A stretch of DNA of 64,000 bases from an uncultured Pelagibacteraceae bacterium (GTDB lineage: Bacteria > Pseudomonadota > Alphaproteobacteria > Pelagibacterales > Pelagibacteraceae): assembly GCA_902571095.1 (NCBI GenBank), contig CACGAV010000002.1, forward strand, positions 1-64,000. Reading direction: 5' to 3'. Below are positions 1 through 10,815 of the stretch, piece after piece; the stretch's first letter is position 1; every line of letters begins with the position of its first letter. A program made the position numbers and the translations under genes. Below the pieces are notes generated by a model. It was given only the letters and a program-made list of their open reading frames with translations, was not told where the DNA came from and ran no database searches.

Positions 1-387
<387 letters not shown>

Positions 388-954
388 TTAACTATTTTGG
401 CTTTTATCATCATTTTTAGTGTCTTTTTTTTCACTTTTTTTTGACACAGCGACCAAAGAGGGTCTAAGCAGCCTATCTCTAAACATGTAACCAGCCTGCA
501 TTTCTTGAACTATAGTTCCAGGCTCTGATTCACTATCTTCAATTTCAGTCATAGCCTGGTGAAAATTTGGGTCAAATTTTTTTTTAATAGCTTCAATTTT
601 TTCTATTTTATTCTTTTTGAAAATTGATAATAAATCTTTTTCAATTATTTCTATATTTTTTAAAAATTTTTCTAAATCTTTGTTATTTTTCAATGTTGGG
701 TCGTTTTTGATTGATGCGTGAGCTCTTTCTAAATTATCTAAAATCGCTAAATTTTCTCTTGCAAAATTAAAACCACCAAAATCAATAGCCTCTTTTATAT
801 CTTTTTCAAATCTATTACGTTGATTCTCAAGTTCTGCGAGCGATCTGAGAAGCTTATCTTCAGTAATTTTTAACTTTTCTTCAATTGAAGGCTCTTTTAT
901 CTCTTCTTTGTTATGAGATTTATTGTCTTTATCATCGTCATTTAAATTATCCAT
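388..954 (-). CDS. grpE: Nucleotide exchange factor GrpE
   Basis: ORF 388..1095 contains a GrpE-like C-terminus (FDPNFHQAMTEIEDSESEPGTIVQEMQAGYMFRDRLLRPSLVAVSK); likely start is MDNLNDDD at 954; lies upstream of dnaK. Confidence 0.93.
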   Translation of the reverse strand: MDNLNDDDKDNKSHNKEEIKEPSIEEKLKITEDKLLRSLAELENQRNRFEKDIKEAIDFGGFNFARENLAILDNLERAHASIKNDPTLKNNKDLEKFLKNIEIIEKDLLSIFKKNKIEKIEAIKKKFDPNFHQAMTEIEDSESEPGTIVQEMQAGYMFRDRLLRPSLVAVSKKSEKKDTKNDDKSQNS

Positions 955-994
955 TATTGATATATAGTAATAAAATATTGAATTTCTAGAGATA

Positions 995-1585
995 ATGCAA
1001 AAAATTAAAAAAATACTAATCGGCACACATAATAAAGGTAAATTTAAAGAGATTTGTGATTTATTGCCAAAAAAATTAGAAAAAATTTCACCCATAAATC
1101 TTAAAATTCCTAGCCCAGATGAAACTGGAAAAACTTTTCAGGAAAATTCAGAATTAAAAGCGAATTTTTTTTGCGAAATGGGAAAAATGGTAACCCTATC
1201 CGATGACTCTGGACTTGAAGTGGAATGTTTAGATGGGGAACCTGGTATTTACTCCTCAAGATGGGCAAAAAAATATGGAAGTTTTGATGGTGCAATGACA
1301 GAAATTTTTAATCGAGTTAAAAAACTCAAAAAAAGCACCGCTGCACAATTTGTATGCAGTCTTACAATACAATGGCCAGACGGAAAAAAAATCTCAGAGA
1401 TTGGAAAAATTAAAGGTGATATATGTTCTAAAAGAGGATCGAATGGATTCGGATACGATCCCATTTTCATACCAAATGGATACCCAAAAACCTTTGCAGA
1501 AATGGAATATAAAAAGAAACTTTTAATAGATCATAGGTATATTGCTTATAAAAAACTAGAGAAAAAAATTAAAAATTTTCTTTAA
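995..1585 (+). CDS. rdgB: Non-canonical purine NTP pyrophosphatase (RdgB/HAM1)
   Basis: GTHNKGKFKEI..., LSDDSGLEVECLDGEPGIYSSRWA, GSNGFGYDPIF motifs. Confidence 0.95.
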   Translation: MQKIKKILIGTHNKGKFKEICDLLPKKLEKISPINLKIPSPDETGKTFQENSELKANFFCEMGKMVTLSDDSGLEVECLDGEPGIYSSRWAKKYGSFDGAMTEIFNRVKKLKKSTAAQFVCSLTIQWPDGKKISEIGKIKGDICSKRGSNGFGYDPIFIPNGYPKTFAEMEYKKKLLIDHRYIAYKKLEKKIKNFL

Positions 1586-2732
1586 TAAATTTTCCACTCT
1601 CTAATTTATAGATATTAAGTTGCTGAGTAGTTTTATTATTTGAGATTTTAAAATTACCAATTTTTCCTTTAATTTCATTTTTGAAATTAAAATTATTGCT
1701 CGATATGACATTTTTATTATCATTCCAAACATAATATATTAGAGCGACTGTGTCATATGCAAGTATAGTAATTTCATTAGGGTTATATTTGTAGGTTTCA
1801 TAAAATTTTTTACCAAATTTCATAAAATTTTTATAATTTATTGAAGGAAAATAAAAACTCTTTATAGACGTTTCTCTCAAAATACTATTATCGAACCACT
1901 GGTTTCCAGTAATTATAAGCACATCTTTCTCTGAGACATCAGTATATGCAAGAGATGTGAGAACACTTTTTAATCCATCCCCAAAATCTATGATTACGAT
2001 TGAATCAAAATTAACTTTTCCCAGCGTATACTTTTGTTTAAGAATATCTAATTCTCTTAAATCTTTTGGTTTTTCAGATCCTTCGAGTTTCTTAATTCTT
2101 GAATCTAAATTTAATTTTCTCTGTTTATAATTTGTTAACTTTTCTATCTGTTTTGTTAAAATTTTTGGATCTTTGCTATAACTAAAAAGTCTGGCATTAT
2201 TAAAATTCACGGATTTAATATTTTTTTCAACGTGTTTTCTATTTTCATTTTTAGGATAAAGAAATACTGTTTTTTTCTTTTTTTCTTTTTCAATAAATTT
2301 TTTTATCGCTAATAATTGAGATTCTAAATTTATACCCATCAAGAAAATATTTTCATCCATTTTAGTATTCATATTCGATAAAGAGATAAAAATTAAATCA
2401 TCAAATGAAGATAAAGAATCAAAAGACTCGGAGTCCACAGGCCCGATTACTATTTTAACTCCTTCTTTTATAAATTCCTCACAAGAATTAATAACATTCT
2501 CTCCATTTGTTCCAGAGTCTTTCGGGTATATCCTAATTTTCGAGTCATTAATGTCATGAATTGCTAAATTAATTGAATAAAGCATATCTTCTCCAAAACT
2601 TTTAAGTTCTCCACTAAGTGGAAGTAACGCCCCTATTTTGAGCAGACCCGGGTCTTTGTTATCAACTGCAAACACAAAAGTGTTAAAAGAAATTAATAAA
2701 TAAGTTAAAATAACATTAAAACTATTTTTCAT
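1569..2732 (-). CDS. Penicillin-binding protein activator / periplasmic ligand-binding (LppC/LpoA-like) protein
   Basis: Signal peptide from MKNSFNVILTYLL; LKIGALLPLSGELKSFGEDMLYSINLAIHDIN; type I periplasmic binding fold; adjacent to rsmI as in many proteobacteria. Confidence 0.75.
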   Translation of the reverse strand: MKNSFNVILTYLLISFNTFVFAVDNKDPGLLKIGALLPLSGELKSFGEDMLYSINLAIHDINDSKIRIYPKDSGTNGENVINSCEEFIKEGVKIVIGPVDSESFDSLSSFDDLIFISLSNMNTKMDENIFLMGINLESQLLAIKKFIEKEKKKKTVFLYPKNENRKHVEKNIKSVNFNNARLFSYSKDPKILTKQIEKLTNYKQRKLNLDSRIKKLEGSEKPKDLRELDILKQKYTLGKVNFDSIVIIDFGDGLKSVLTSLAYTDVSEKDVLIITGNQWFDNSILRETSIKSFYFPSINYKNFMKFGKKFYETYKYNPNEITILAYDTVALIYYVWNDNKNVISSNNFNFKNEIKGKIGNFKISNNKTTQQLNIYKLESGKFIKENF

Positions 2733-2737
2733 AATAT

Positions 2738-3577
2738 ATGAATAATTTTTTACCAGGTTTATACATTGTTTCAACACCAATAGGCAATTTAGAAGATATT
2801 ACATTAAGGGCTTTAAATGTATTAAAAAATTCAGATAAAATTATCTGTGAGGATACTAGAAGATCGATAAAAATACTTAATCACTTTAATATTAAAAAGG
2901 AACTTATTGCTTACCATAAATTTAATGAAAAAAAATTAACCCCCTCAATTATTCGATTTATAAATAAAGGTGAAAAAATTTCCCTTATTTCTGATGCAGG
3001 TACGCCATTAATATCCGATCCAGGATTGTTACTTTTAAATGAATGTATACAAAAAAAAATAAAAGTGTTTCCCATTCCAGGTGTCTCTGCCGTCACTACT
3101 GCTATGAGCGTTTCAAATTTTGGTGAACAGTATTATTTTCATGGCTTCTTGCCAAAAAAAGTGTCTGAAGTTGAGAAAATTATTAATATTCTTAAAAAAT
3201 ATAATTTTAATATCGTATTTTTTATACCAGCAGTAAAGATAAATTTTTATATAAGAATTTTTAAAAAACACTTTGAACAAAGAAAAATCTTTATTGGAAG
3301 AGAAATGACAAAGATGCATGAAACTTTTTATAGAGAAAATTTAAAAAATTTTGATGGTTTTAAAACAACTATTAAGGGAGAACTAACGGTTGTGTTGTCA
3401 AAAAATGTGGAAAAGTATAAATTGAAGGAAGATAATTTTGACAAAGATAAATTAAAAGTTCAGATAAGAAAATATTTAAAAAGATATTCATTGAAAGATG
3501 TCGTAAGTTTGATTTCGGAAAAAAATAATTTACCAAAAAATAAAATTTATAAATTATGTTTAGAAACAAAAAAATAA
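2738..3577 (+). CDS. rsmI: 16S rRNA (cytidine(1402)-2'-O)-methyltransferase RsmI
   Basis: GLYIVSTPIGNLEDITLRALNVL, CEDTRRS, SLISDAGTPLISDPG motifs. Confidence 0.96.
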   Translation: MNNFLPGLYIVSTPIGNLEDITLRALNVLKNSDKIICEDTRRSIKILNHFNIKKELIAYHKFNEKKLTPSIIRFINKGEKISLISDAGTPLISDPGLLLLNECIQKKIKVFPIPGVSAVTTAMSVSNFGEQYYFHGFLPKKVSEVEKIINILKKYNFNIVFFIPAVKINFYIRIFKKHFEQRKIFIGREMTKMHETFYRENLKNFDGFKTTIKGELTVVLSKNVEKYKLKEDNFDKDKLKVQIRKYLKRYSLKDVVSLISEKNNLPKNKIYKLCLETKK

Positions 3578-4167
3578 TATTCAATTTTAGTAAAATTCTT
3601 TTAGTTTTTTTTATTTTAAATTCATGCGTAGGTAGTTCATCCGTGGGTGTTTTTGGTTCTGGAGTAAGTGTAGCTTTTGATCCCAGAACAGTGGGAATGC
3701 AAATAGACGACTCTATCATGCAAAAAAATTTATTAAGTAGATTAACTCTTAATGATAAAAAATATCTGTTATCCATTAACGTTAAGGTTTTGGATGGAAA
3801 TATTTTTCTCTCTGGCAAGGTCGACGAACCTGAGGAAAAGCTTAAAATTATAAAATTTGCATGGGAAACAAAGGGTGTAAGATCTGTTAAAAGCGCCATA
3901 GTTATTAAAGGTGAAATTAATTTTAAAGGAACTGCTAAAGATGTTTTAATTACATCACAATTGAGAACCGCTTTGATTTTCAATAAACTTATTAAAGCAA
4001 CTAACTATAATATTGATACAATAGATGGTAAAAGCTACATATTTGGTATCGCGATGACACGTGATGAAAAAAAAGAGGTAATTAATGAGGCAGAAAAAGT
4101 TTATGGAGTTAAAAAAGTAATTCCAAGTATTATATTAGTTGAAGAACTTAGCAGATTTAAAAATTAA
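3556..4167 (+). CDS. BON-domain lipoprotein
   Basis: N-terminal lipobox-like ILNSC; two BON-like repeats (VLDGNIFLSGKVDEPEEK... ; NYNIDTIDGKSYIFGIAMTRDEKKEVINEAEKVYGVKKV). Confidence 0.75.
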   Translation: MFRNKKIIFNFSKILLVFFILNSCVGSSSVGVFGSGVSVAFDPRTVGMQIDDSIMQKNLLSRLTLNDKKYLLSINVKVLDGNIFLSGKVDEPEEKLKIIKFAWETKGVRSVKSAIVIKGEINFKGTAKDVLITSQLRTALIFNKLIKATNYNIDTIDGKSYIFGIAMTRDEKKEVINEAEKVYGVKKVIPSIILVEELSRFKN

Positions 4168-6458
4168 TTATTTTTTTTATTATTATAATCAATAATTTCT
4201 GCTGAATATGCAGCAACAGATGCCAGATTTAAAATATCATTTGGAGACGATCTGAGCGGAGCAATTTCTATCGGCAAACCTAAGCCAATTAATAGAGGAC
4301 CAATAATCTTTGCACCACCAATGGTTTTCATAAGTTTTGTTGAAATGGCTGCACTATGTAAAGCTGGCATAATTAAAATATTTGCATTTCCAACTATTTT
4401 AGAAAATGGGTAAGTTTCTTTATATTTTGGATTTAAAGCCACGTCGGGTTGCATTTCACCGTCAAAATCAAAATTAACATTTTGTTTTTTTAAAATTTCG
4501 ATAGCATCTCTAACATGTTTTGTATTTCTTGATGATGGCTTTCCAAATGTTGAATGAGACAAAAATGCTACTTTTGGTTCAAAACCGAAGAGTTTTGATA
4601 CTCTAACGCTTGATATCGCAATTTTTGTTAAATTTTCTGGCGACGGGAAATCATTTACTTGTGTGTCAGCTATGAAGACTGTTTTTTTTGGAGTAATTAG
4701 CATATTTAAACCAAATAAAATTTCTCCTGGTCTTGGGTCAACAACTTTTTTGAGACTCTCTATAGACGCAGCATAATGCCTAATGTTTCCAGTAACCATA
4801 GCGTCAGCATCTCCAGAATCAACCATCGATGCACCCCATATAATTCTATCGTTTCTAATTAATCTATCGACATCCCTTTCTAAAAGTCCTTTTCTTTGTA
4901 ATTTGTTGTAAAGTTTTTTTGTATAAATCTCTCTCTTTTCTTTATTAGTTGAATTAACTATTTTAATTTTGTAATCCTCGTCTAGACCGATTTCCTTCAA
5001 TTGTTGCTTAACCCTTTTTTCATTACCAATAACTATAGGCGTTCCAAGTTTACTGTTTTTATAAGCGATTGCAGCTTTAAGCATATTTTCATCCTCTCCT
5101 TCTGCAAAAACTACAGTTTTTGGTCTTTTTTTTATTTGTGAATTGATACCTTGCATAATGCTCATAGATGGATCAAGTCTATTTGCCAATTGATCTTTAT
5201 ACGTTTCTATATCCAAAATCTTTTTTCTTGCGACGCCACTTTTTATTGCTGCCTCGGCAACAGCCGCAGGTATTCTGCTAATTAATCTTGGATCAAAAGT
5301 CGACGGTATAATATATTCCTTTCCATAATGGGGTCTTTCACCACCATAAGCATTAACCACTTCATCTGGGACTTCTTCCCTTGCCAATGAAGCAATTGAT
5401 TTAGCAGCAGCAATTTTCATCTCTTCATTAATTTCTTTTGCTCTTACATCCAAAGCTCCTCTAAATATATATGGAAATCCAATTAAATTATTAACTTGAT
5501 TAGGATAATCAGATCTACCTGTCGCTACAATTGCATCTGATCGAACTTCATCTACTAATTCAGGTTTGATTTCTGGATCAGGATTTGCACAAGCAAATAT
5601 AATAGGATTTTTTGCCATGGATTTAACCATTTCTTTTGTGAGAACATTTTTTGCTGACAAACCTAAAAAAACATCTGCGCCCTTAATTGCATCTTTCAAA
5701 GTTCTCAGCTTTGTATTCACAGCATAAGCAGCTTTAAACTGGTCTACATTGTCTCTTCCTTTGTAAATAACTCCCTTTCTATCAAGCATAATAATATTTT
5801 CTTTTTTTATTCCTATACTTTTAAAAAGATTTGCACATGCTAGTGCGGACGCCCCTGCGCCATTGACAACAATCTTAACTTTTTCTGCATTTTTATTTGA
5901 AATATCTAATGCATTGATTAGTGCAGCAGATGTGATTATCGCAGTACCATGCTGGTCATCATGAAAAATAGGTATATCTAAACTTTCTCTTAATTTTTTT
6001 TCTATTATAAAACAATCCGGTGCAGCTATATCTTCTAAATTTATACCTCCGAAACTGTTGCCAATATTTTCAATACATTTAATAATCTCATCTGCGTTTT
6101 TATTGTCTATCTCAATATCAATGGCATTTATATCTGCAAACCTCTTAAATAAAACTGCCTTTCCCTCCATAACGGGCTTAGATGCTAAAGCACCTAAGTT
6201 TCCCAAACCCAAAATTGCAGAACCATTACTTATTACTGCTACTAAATTACCTTTGCTGGTATAATCGTATGCTGCGTCAGGGTTCTTTGAGATTTCTTTA
6301 ACTGGAACCGCTACACCAGGAGAATAAGCAAGCGAAAGATCTCTCTTTGTTGTGAGTGATTTTGACGAAATAATCTCAATTTTGCCAGACTTTCCTTTAT
6401 TATGAAAATCTAATGCCTCTTTATCAGTGTAATGATCGATTTTTGATTTTTTTGTCAT
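4164..6458 (-). CDS. maeB: NADP-dependent malic enzyme with C-terminal phosphate acetyltransferase-like domain (MaeB type)
   Basis: LAYSPGVAVPVKEI..., HDDQHGTAIITSAALINAL, plus C-terminal PTA-like domain (VVFAEGEDENMLKAA...). Confidence 0.95.
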   Translation of the reverse strand: MTKKSKIDHYTDKEALDFHNKGKSGKIEIISSKSLTTKRDLSLAYSPGVAVPVKEISKNPDAAYDYTSKGNLVAVISNGSAILGLGNLGALASKPVMEGKAVLFKRFADINAIDIEIDNKNADEIIKCIENIGNSFGGINLEDIAAPDCFIIEKKLRESLDIPIFHDDQHGTAIITSAALINALDISNKNAEKVKIVVNGAGASALACANLFKSIGIKKENIIMLDRKGVIYKGRDNVDQFKAAYAVNTKLRTLKDAIKGADVFLGLSAKNVLTKEMVKSMAKNPIIFACANPDPEIKPELVDEVRSDAIVATGRSDYPNQVNNLIGFPYIFRGALDVRAKEINEEMKIAAAKSIASLAREEVPDEVVNAYGGERPHYGKEYIIPSTFDPRLISRIPAAVAEAAIKSGVARKKILDIETYKDQLANRLDPSMSIMQGINSQIKKRPKTVVFAEGEDENMLKAAIAYKNSKLGTPIVIGNEKRVKQQLKEIGLDEDYKIKIVNSTNKEKREIYTKKLYNKLQRKGLLERDVDRLIRNDRIIWGASMVDSGDADAMVTGNIRHYAASIESLKKVVDPRPGEILFGLNMLITPKKTVFIADTQVNDFPSPENLTKIAISSVRVSKLFGFEPKVAFLSHSTFGKPSSRNTKHVRDAIEILKKQNVNFDFDGEMQPDVALNPKYKETYPFSKIVGNANILIMPALHSAAISTKLMKTIGGAKIIGPLLIGLGLPIEIAPLRSSPNDILNLASVAAYSAEIIDYNNKKNN

Positions 6459-6514
6459 TAAAATTTAATTATGTAATATAAATAGAAATAAATCACTAAT
6501 AATTTGTCTTAATT

Positions 6515-8041
6515 ATGAATTTATTATCCTCATCTTCAGTTTTTGCTTTTTATACATTACTTAGTAGAGTTTTAGGCTACCTAAGGGATATTTTAATTGC
6601 ATTTTTCCTCGGTACCAGCATATATGCTGACGCATTCTTTGTTGCATTTAGAATACCAAACACTTTTAGACGCCTGTTCGCAGAAGGTGCATTTAACGCC
6701 GCATTCATACCCAGTTATGCAGAAGCAAAGTTAAAAGATGGTAAATCGGGAAAAAAATTTGCAGATGAAATTTTTAGTTTACTTTTATTCTTTTTGATTT
6801 TTTTAATTTTAATTATTGAAATATTTACTCCATTCTTAGTTTACTTAATAGCTCCCGGTTTTTATGAAGACACAGATAAATTTACTTTGGCGGTTGAGCT
6901 TACAAGAATTACTTTTCCATTTCTATTATTTGTTTGTTTATCATCATTGTTATCTGGTGTTTTAAATATGAATAATAAATTTGCAGCAGCAGCAGCTGCC
7001 CCAATTATTCTAAATTTAATATTAATATTATTTCTTTTAATCTCATTTTATAACGATTTAAATATTACGAAAAGTCTATCTATAGGTGTCACATTATCTG
7101 GTGTATTACAATTTATTTTTTTATTAATTTATACTAAAAAATTTTACCTTCCATCATTAAAATTAATTTTTAAATTTAATAAAAAAATAATATTTTTTTT
7201 AAAAAAACTATTACCGAGTATTTTTTCATCTGGTATAACACAAATTAATATTCTAGTTGGAACTATAATTGCATCATTTCAACAAAGCGCTATTTCTTAT
7301 TTGTATTATGCAGATAGGGTTTATCAAATCAATTTAGCTATTGCCGGAATTGCAGTTGGTACTGTTGTATTACCTAGCCTTACAAAAAGTATAAAGTTAA
7401 ACGATATCAAATCTGTTAATTTAATACAGAATCGATCAATTGAGTTATCTTTACTTTTATCTATCCCAGCTGCACTTGGGTTATTTATTGCTTCTAGTGA
7501 AATTGTAAATAGTTTATTTGGATATGGTTCATTTAATAGCCAAGATATATTTTACACATCCCTTGCTTTAGGATTTTTCGCCTTAGGCGTACCAGCATTT
7601 GCTTTGATAAAAGTTCTATCTAACTTTTATTTTGCAAGAGATAATACAAAAATTCCCTTTTATATTTCTTTAATTAGTATGGTGCTAAATATTTTTATAA
7701 GTGTTTCTTTGTTCAAAAAATTTGGTTTTATAATTATACCAATAGCAACATCAGTTTCAACCTGGATAGCAGTTATAATTTACTTTATTTTATTAATCCG
7801 TGGAAAATATCTAAATTTTGAAAAAAAATATTTTGTCAATTTTTTAAAAATTTTACTTTCAACAATACTTATGTGTCTATTTTTGTATTTCGGTTTAGAT
7901 TATTTTGAGGATAAGTTTGAATATACTTACAAATTTAAATTAATTTATTTAATAATTGTGGTAGGTTTATCAACAGCTTTATATCTATTTATTATTAAAA
8001 TTTTAGGAGTGTTTAATCTAAAAAATTATAAATTAAAATGA
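6515..8041 (+). CDS. murJ: Lipid II flippase MurJ
   Basis: Polytopic protein; [52 protein letters not shown]. Confidence 0.95.
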   Translation: MNLLSSSSVFAFYTLLSRVLGYLRDILIAFFLGTSIYADAFFVAFRIPNTFRRLFAEGAFNAAFIPSYAEAKLKDGKSGKKFADEIFSLLLFFLIFLILIIEIFTPFLVYLIAPGFYEDTDKFTLAVELTRITFPFLLFVCLSSLLSGVLNMNNKFAAAAAAPIILNLILILFLLISFYNDLNITKSLSIGVTLSGVLQFIFLLIYTKKFYLPSLKLIFKFNKKIIFFLKKLLPSIFSSGITQINILVGTIIASFQQSAISYLYYADRVYQINLAIAGIAVGTVVLPSLTKSIKLNDIKSVNLIQNRSIELSLLLSIPAALGLFIASSEIVNSLFGYGSFNSQDIFYTSLALGFFALGVPAFALIKVLSNFYFARDNTKIPFYISLISMVLNIFISVSLFKKFGFIIIPIATSVSTWIAVIIYFILLIRGKYLNFEKKYFVNFLKILLSTILMCLFLYFGLDYFEDKFEYTYKFKLIYLIIVVGLSTALYLFIIKILGVFNLKNYKLK

Positions 8042-9048
8042 AAAAAACTTTAAAAGAAGTAGTTTTCTCTGGAGTACAACCTACTGGAAATCTTCATTTA
8101 GGAAATTATTTAGGTGCAATTAAAAATTTTGTAGATCTTCAAAAAAAAATGGAATGTATTTACTGTGTAGTTGATCTTCATGCCATTACATCTTTTCAGA
8201 AACCGAGTGAATTAAATAAAAGTATTCTTGAAACTACTGCAGGATTTATTGCTTGCGGTTTAGATTTCAAAAAAAGCATTATTTTTAATCAGTCATCAGT
8301 AAGTGGTCATTCAGAATTAGCGTGGATATTTAATTGTGTAGCTAGGGTTGGATGGATGAACCGAATGACACAATTTAAAGAAAAAGCAGGACAGAATAAA
8401 GAGAATGCTAGTGTAGGATTGTATGTTTATCCAAATTTAATGGCAGCAGATATTTTATTATATAAGGCAACTCATGTGCCAGTAGGAGATGATCAAAAAC
8501 AACATTTAGAATTAGCAAGGGACATTGCACAAAAATTCAATAACGATTTTAATAGTGACAATTTTTTTCCTATTCCAAAACCTTTAATACAAAAAAAAAT
8601 TTCTCGAGTAATGAGCTTAAGGGATGGCAAAAAAAAAATGAGTAAGTCAGAAGAGTCCGATTATTCCAGAATAAATTTAAATGATACTGCAGATGATATT
8701 AAAAAGAAGATTAAAAAAGCAAAAACTGACTCTTTACCTATTCCAGAAAAATTAGAAGATTTGAAAAATAGACCTGAAGCAAATAATCTTTTAAATATTT
8801 ATTCTTCAATTACAAATTCAAGTTTAGAAAAAACTTTAAATGATATGAATGGAAAAGAATTTTCTAAATTTAAGGATAGCCTTTCAGACGCGCTAATTGC
8901 AGAAATTTGTCCTGTTGGAAAAAAAATAAAAGATCTTAATAAAGATAAAAATTATTTGATAAAAACCTTAAAAGAAGGTAGTGACAAAGCTAGTAAAATT
9001 TCACATGAAAACATGCGGCAAATTAAAAATATTGTGGGATTTATTTAA
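8038..9048 (+). CDS. trpS: Tryptophanyl-tRNA synthetase
   Basis: [21 protein letters not shown] and KKMSKSE motifs. Confidence 0.97.
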   Translation: MKKTLKEVVFSGVQPTGNLHLGNYLGAIKNFVDLQKKMECIYCVVDLHAITSFQKPSELNKSILETTAGFIACGLDFKKSIIFNQSSVSGHSELAWIFNCVARVGWMNRMTQFKEKAGQNKENASVGLYVYPNLMAADILLYKATHVPVGDDQKQHLELARDIAQKFNNDFNSDNFFPIPKPLIQKKISRVMSLRDGKKKMSKSEESDYSRINLNDTADDIKKKIKKAKTDSLPIPEKLEDLKNRPEANNLLNIYSSITNSSLEKTLNDMNGKEFSKFKDSLSDALIAEICPVGKKIKDLNKDKNYLIKTLKEGSDKASKISHENMRQIKNIVGFI

Positions 9049-9073
9049 TATACTTTATATGTTAAATTAAATA

Positions 9074-9628
9074 ATGATTTATACTGAAAATACTCCAAAT
9101 CCTAATGCTGTAAAGTTTGTTTCGGAATTAACTTTTTCTGAAATTGGTACAAAAGAATTTCAAAAAAAAGACATTAATGAAATAAAAAATAACTTTATTC
9201 AAAATCTTCTTACTATTGATGGTGTTGAGCTTATTTTAATTGGAGATACTTTTATCAGCGTTAAAAAGCTAGATACGTCGGATTGGGAAACAATAAAACC
9301 AACAGTGATTTCTACAATCAATGACTATTTTGAAAAAAATAAAAAACCTGTGCTTCAAAAACATGTTGATGAAATAAAACCTGAAAATACAGAAAACGAA
9401 AGTGATATCGTAAAACAAATAAAAGATGTACTTGACACTAAAATTAGACCAGCAGTTTCAAAAGATGGTGGAGATATTAAATTTGTATCTTTTAAAAACG
9501 GGACAGTCAAAGTGGAATTGAAAGGTAGTTGTTCGGGTTGCCCCAGTTCTATAATCACACTCAAAAATGGCGTTCAAAATCTATTAAAGCATTACGTAAA
9601 AGATGTAACAAACGTAGAAGCTTTGTAG
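9074..9628 (+). CDS. Fe-S cluster scaffold/carrier, NfuA-like (Nfu N-terminal + NifU C-terminal domain)
   Basis: MIYTENTPNPNAVKFV N-terminus and GSCSGCPSSIITLKNGVQNLL CxxC motif. Confidence 0.92.
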   Translation: MIYTENTPNPNAVKFVSELTFSEIGTKEFQKKDINEIKNNFIQNLLTIDGVELILIGDTFISVKKLDTSDWETIKPTVISTINDYFEKNKKPVLQKHVDEIKPENTENESDIVKQIKDVLDTKIRPAVSKDGGDIKFVSFKNGTVKVELKGSCSGCPSSIITLKNGVQNLLKHYVKDVTNVEAL

Positions 9629-9632
9629 TTTC

Positions 9633-10814
9633 ATGAAAAAAAATTTAAAATTACCTTACAGAGATCAACTAATTGAACTTGGTAAACTCTACAAAATTGA
9701 AGAGTTGAAAATTTACGCTAAGTCAAAAAAAGATTTAACTATTTCGCAAATAGAACTAATTTTATTAAAAAACAAAGTTAGACTTCCAGCACAAAGTTAT
9801 AATAAGAAAAAAATTTCTGAGATTGAATTAAAAGAACAAGTAATAACAAATATTTTAATAACCTTATTCTTAATAACTTTTGTAGTAAGCTTAATGAGTG
9901 TAAGGCCTTACATTAAAACTGTAACAAGTGAAATAAAATTCACACACGTAGCTAAAGAGTATAAGTCTTCATTCAAAAATAAAAAAATTGCAAAAAAACC
10001 AAATAATTTGAATAAAAAAAGCACAGATGAGGAATATGTCAGTATTCCGACCCAAGAGACCTTGGATATTTTTGAGAACTTAAAGTATGATCTTAAAACA
10101 ATTAGACTTGGACAAGCTGTAAAACCAGTTTATTTATCAAGGCTTCCTAAAGATTTAAATAAAATCAAAAGTACTCAAAAGAAAAAAGATACATTTATTA
10201 AAATCGTGATGCCTTTAATTCTAGATGAAAATAATAAAATTCTAGAAGATAGAAAAAAACTATTTAAAATCTTAAATAAACCATCAAATACCAGGGGTGA
10301 AAAAGTATGGCTGAAAAGAAGGTTCAATGACTACAAAATAAAAAATGAGGATATTGCAGAATTAAAGATCAGAATGGATATTGTGCCAACATCTGTAGCA
10401 ATAGCTCAAGCTGCAAAAGAGAGTGGTTGGGGAACATCAAGATTTGCATTAGACGGAAATGCAATGTTTGGACAGTGGACATGGGGAAAAGATGGAATTG
10501 AGCCAAGTCAAAAAGAAAAAAACACAAGTCACAAAATCCTAAAATTTCCTATGCTTAGATCATCGGTTAATGCGTATATTAAGAATTTAAATACACATAG
10601 AGGATATAGTGAATTTAGAAAAAAAAGATCTGAACTAAGACAAAATAACAAAAATCTTTCAGGACTAGATTTAGTTGAATATCTTTATAATTACGCAGCA
10701 ACAGGAAAAGAATATGTTGTAATTTTAAAAAAAATTATAAGACAAAATCAACTCACAGATTTCGATAGTTCAGTTTTGATGAATTCAAATAGATCAAGGT
10801 CTCTCTCACTTTAA
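9633..10814 (+). CDS. Bax-like glucosaminidase-domain membrane protein
   Basis: One predicted TM segment, then VPTSVAIAQAAKESGWGTSRFALDGNAMFGQWTW, typical of Bax/glucosaminidase proteins. Confidence 0.8.
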   Translation: MKKNLKLPYRDQLIELGKLYKIEELKIYAKSKKDLTISQIELILLKNKVRLPAQSYNKKKISEIELKEQVITNILITLFLITFVVSLMSVRPYIKTVTSEIKFTHVAKEYKSSFKNKKIAKKPNNLNKKSTDEEYVSIPTQETLDIFENLKYDLKTIRLGQAVKPVYLSRLPKDLNKIKSTQKKKDTFIKIVMPLILDENNKILEDRKKLFKILNKPSNTRGEKVWLKRRFNDYKIKNEDIAELKIRMDIVPTSVAIAQAAKESGWGTSRFALDGNAMFGQWTWGKDGIEPSQKEKNTSHKILKFPMLRSSVNAYIKNLNTHRGYSEFRKKRSELRQNNKNLSGLDLVEYLYNYAATGKEYVVILKKIIRQNQLTDFDSSVLMNSNRSRSLSL

Positions 10815-10815
10815 A

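Noticed and set aside
1110-1470. Antisense ORFs inside rdgB (and similar ORFs of 60-150 aa opposite other genes, e.g. 3372-3983, 12546-12848, 38880-39323)
   Set aside because: They lie opposite well-conserved genes, have no recognisable domains, and show low-complexity F/L/S/I-rich composition expected from the complement of AT-rich coding DNA.
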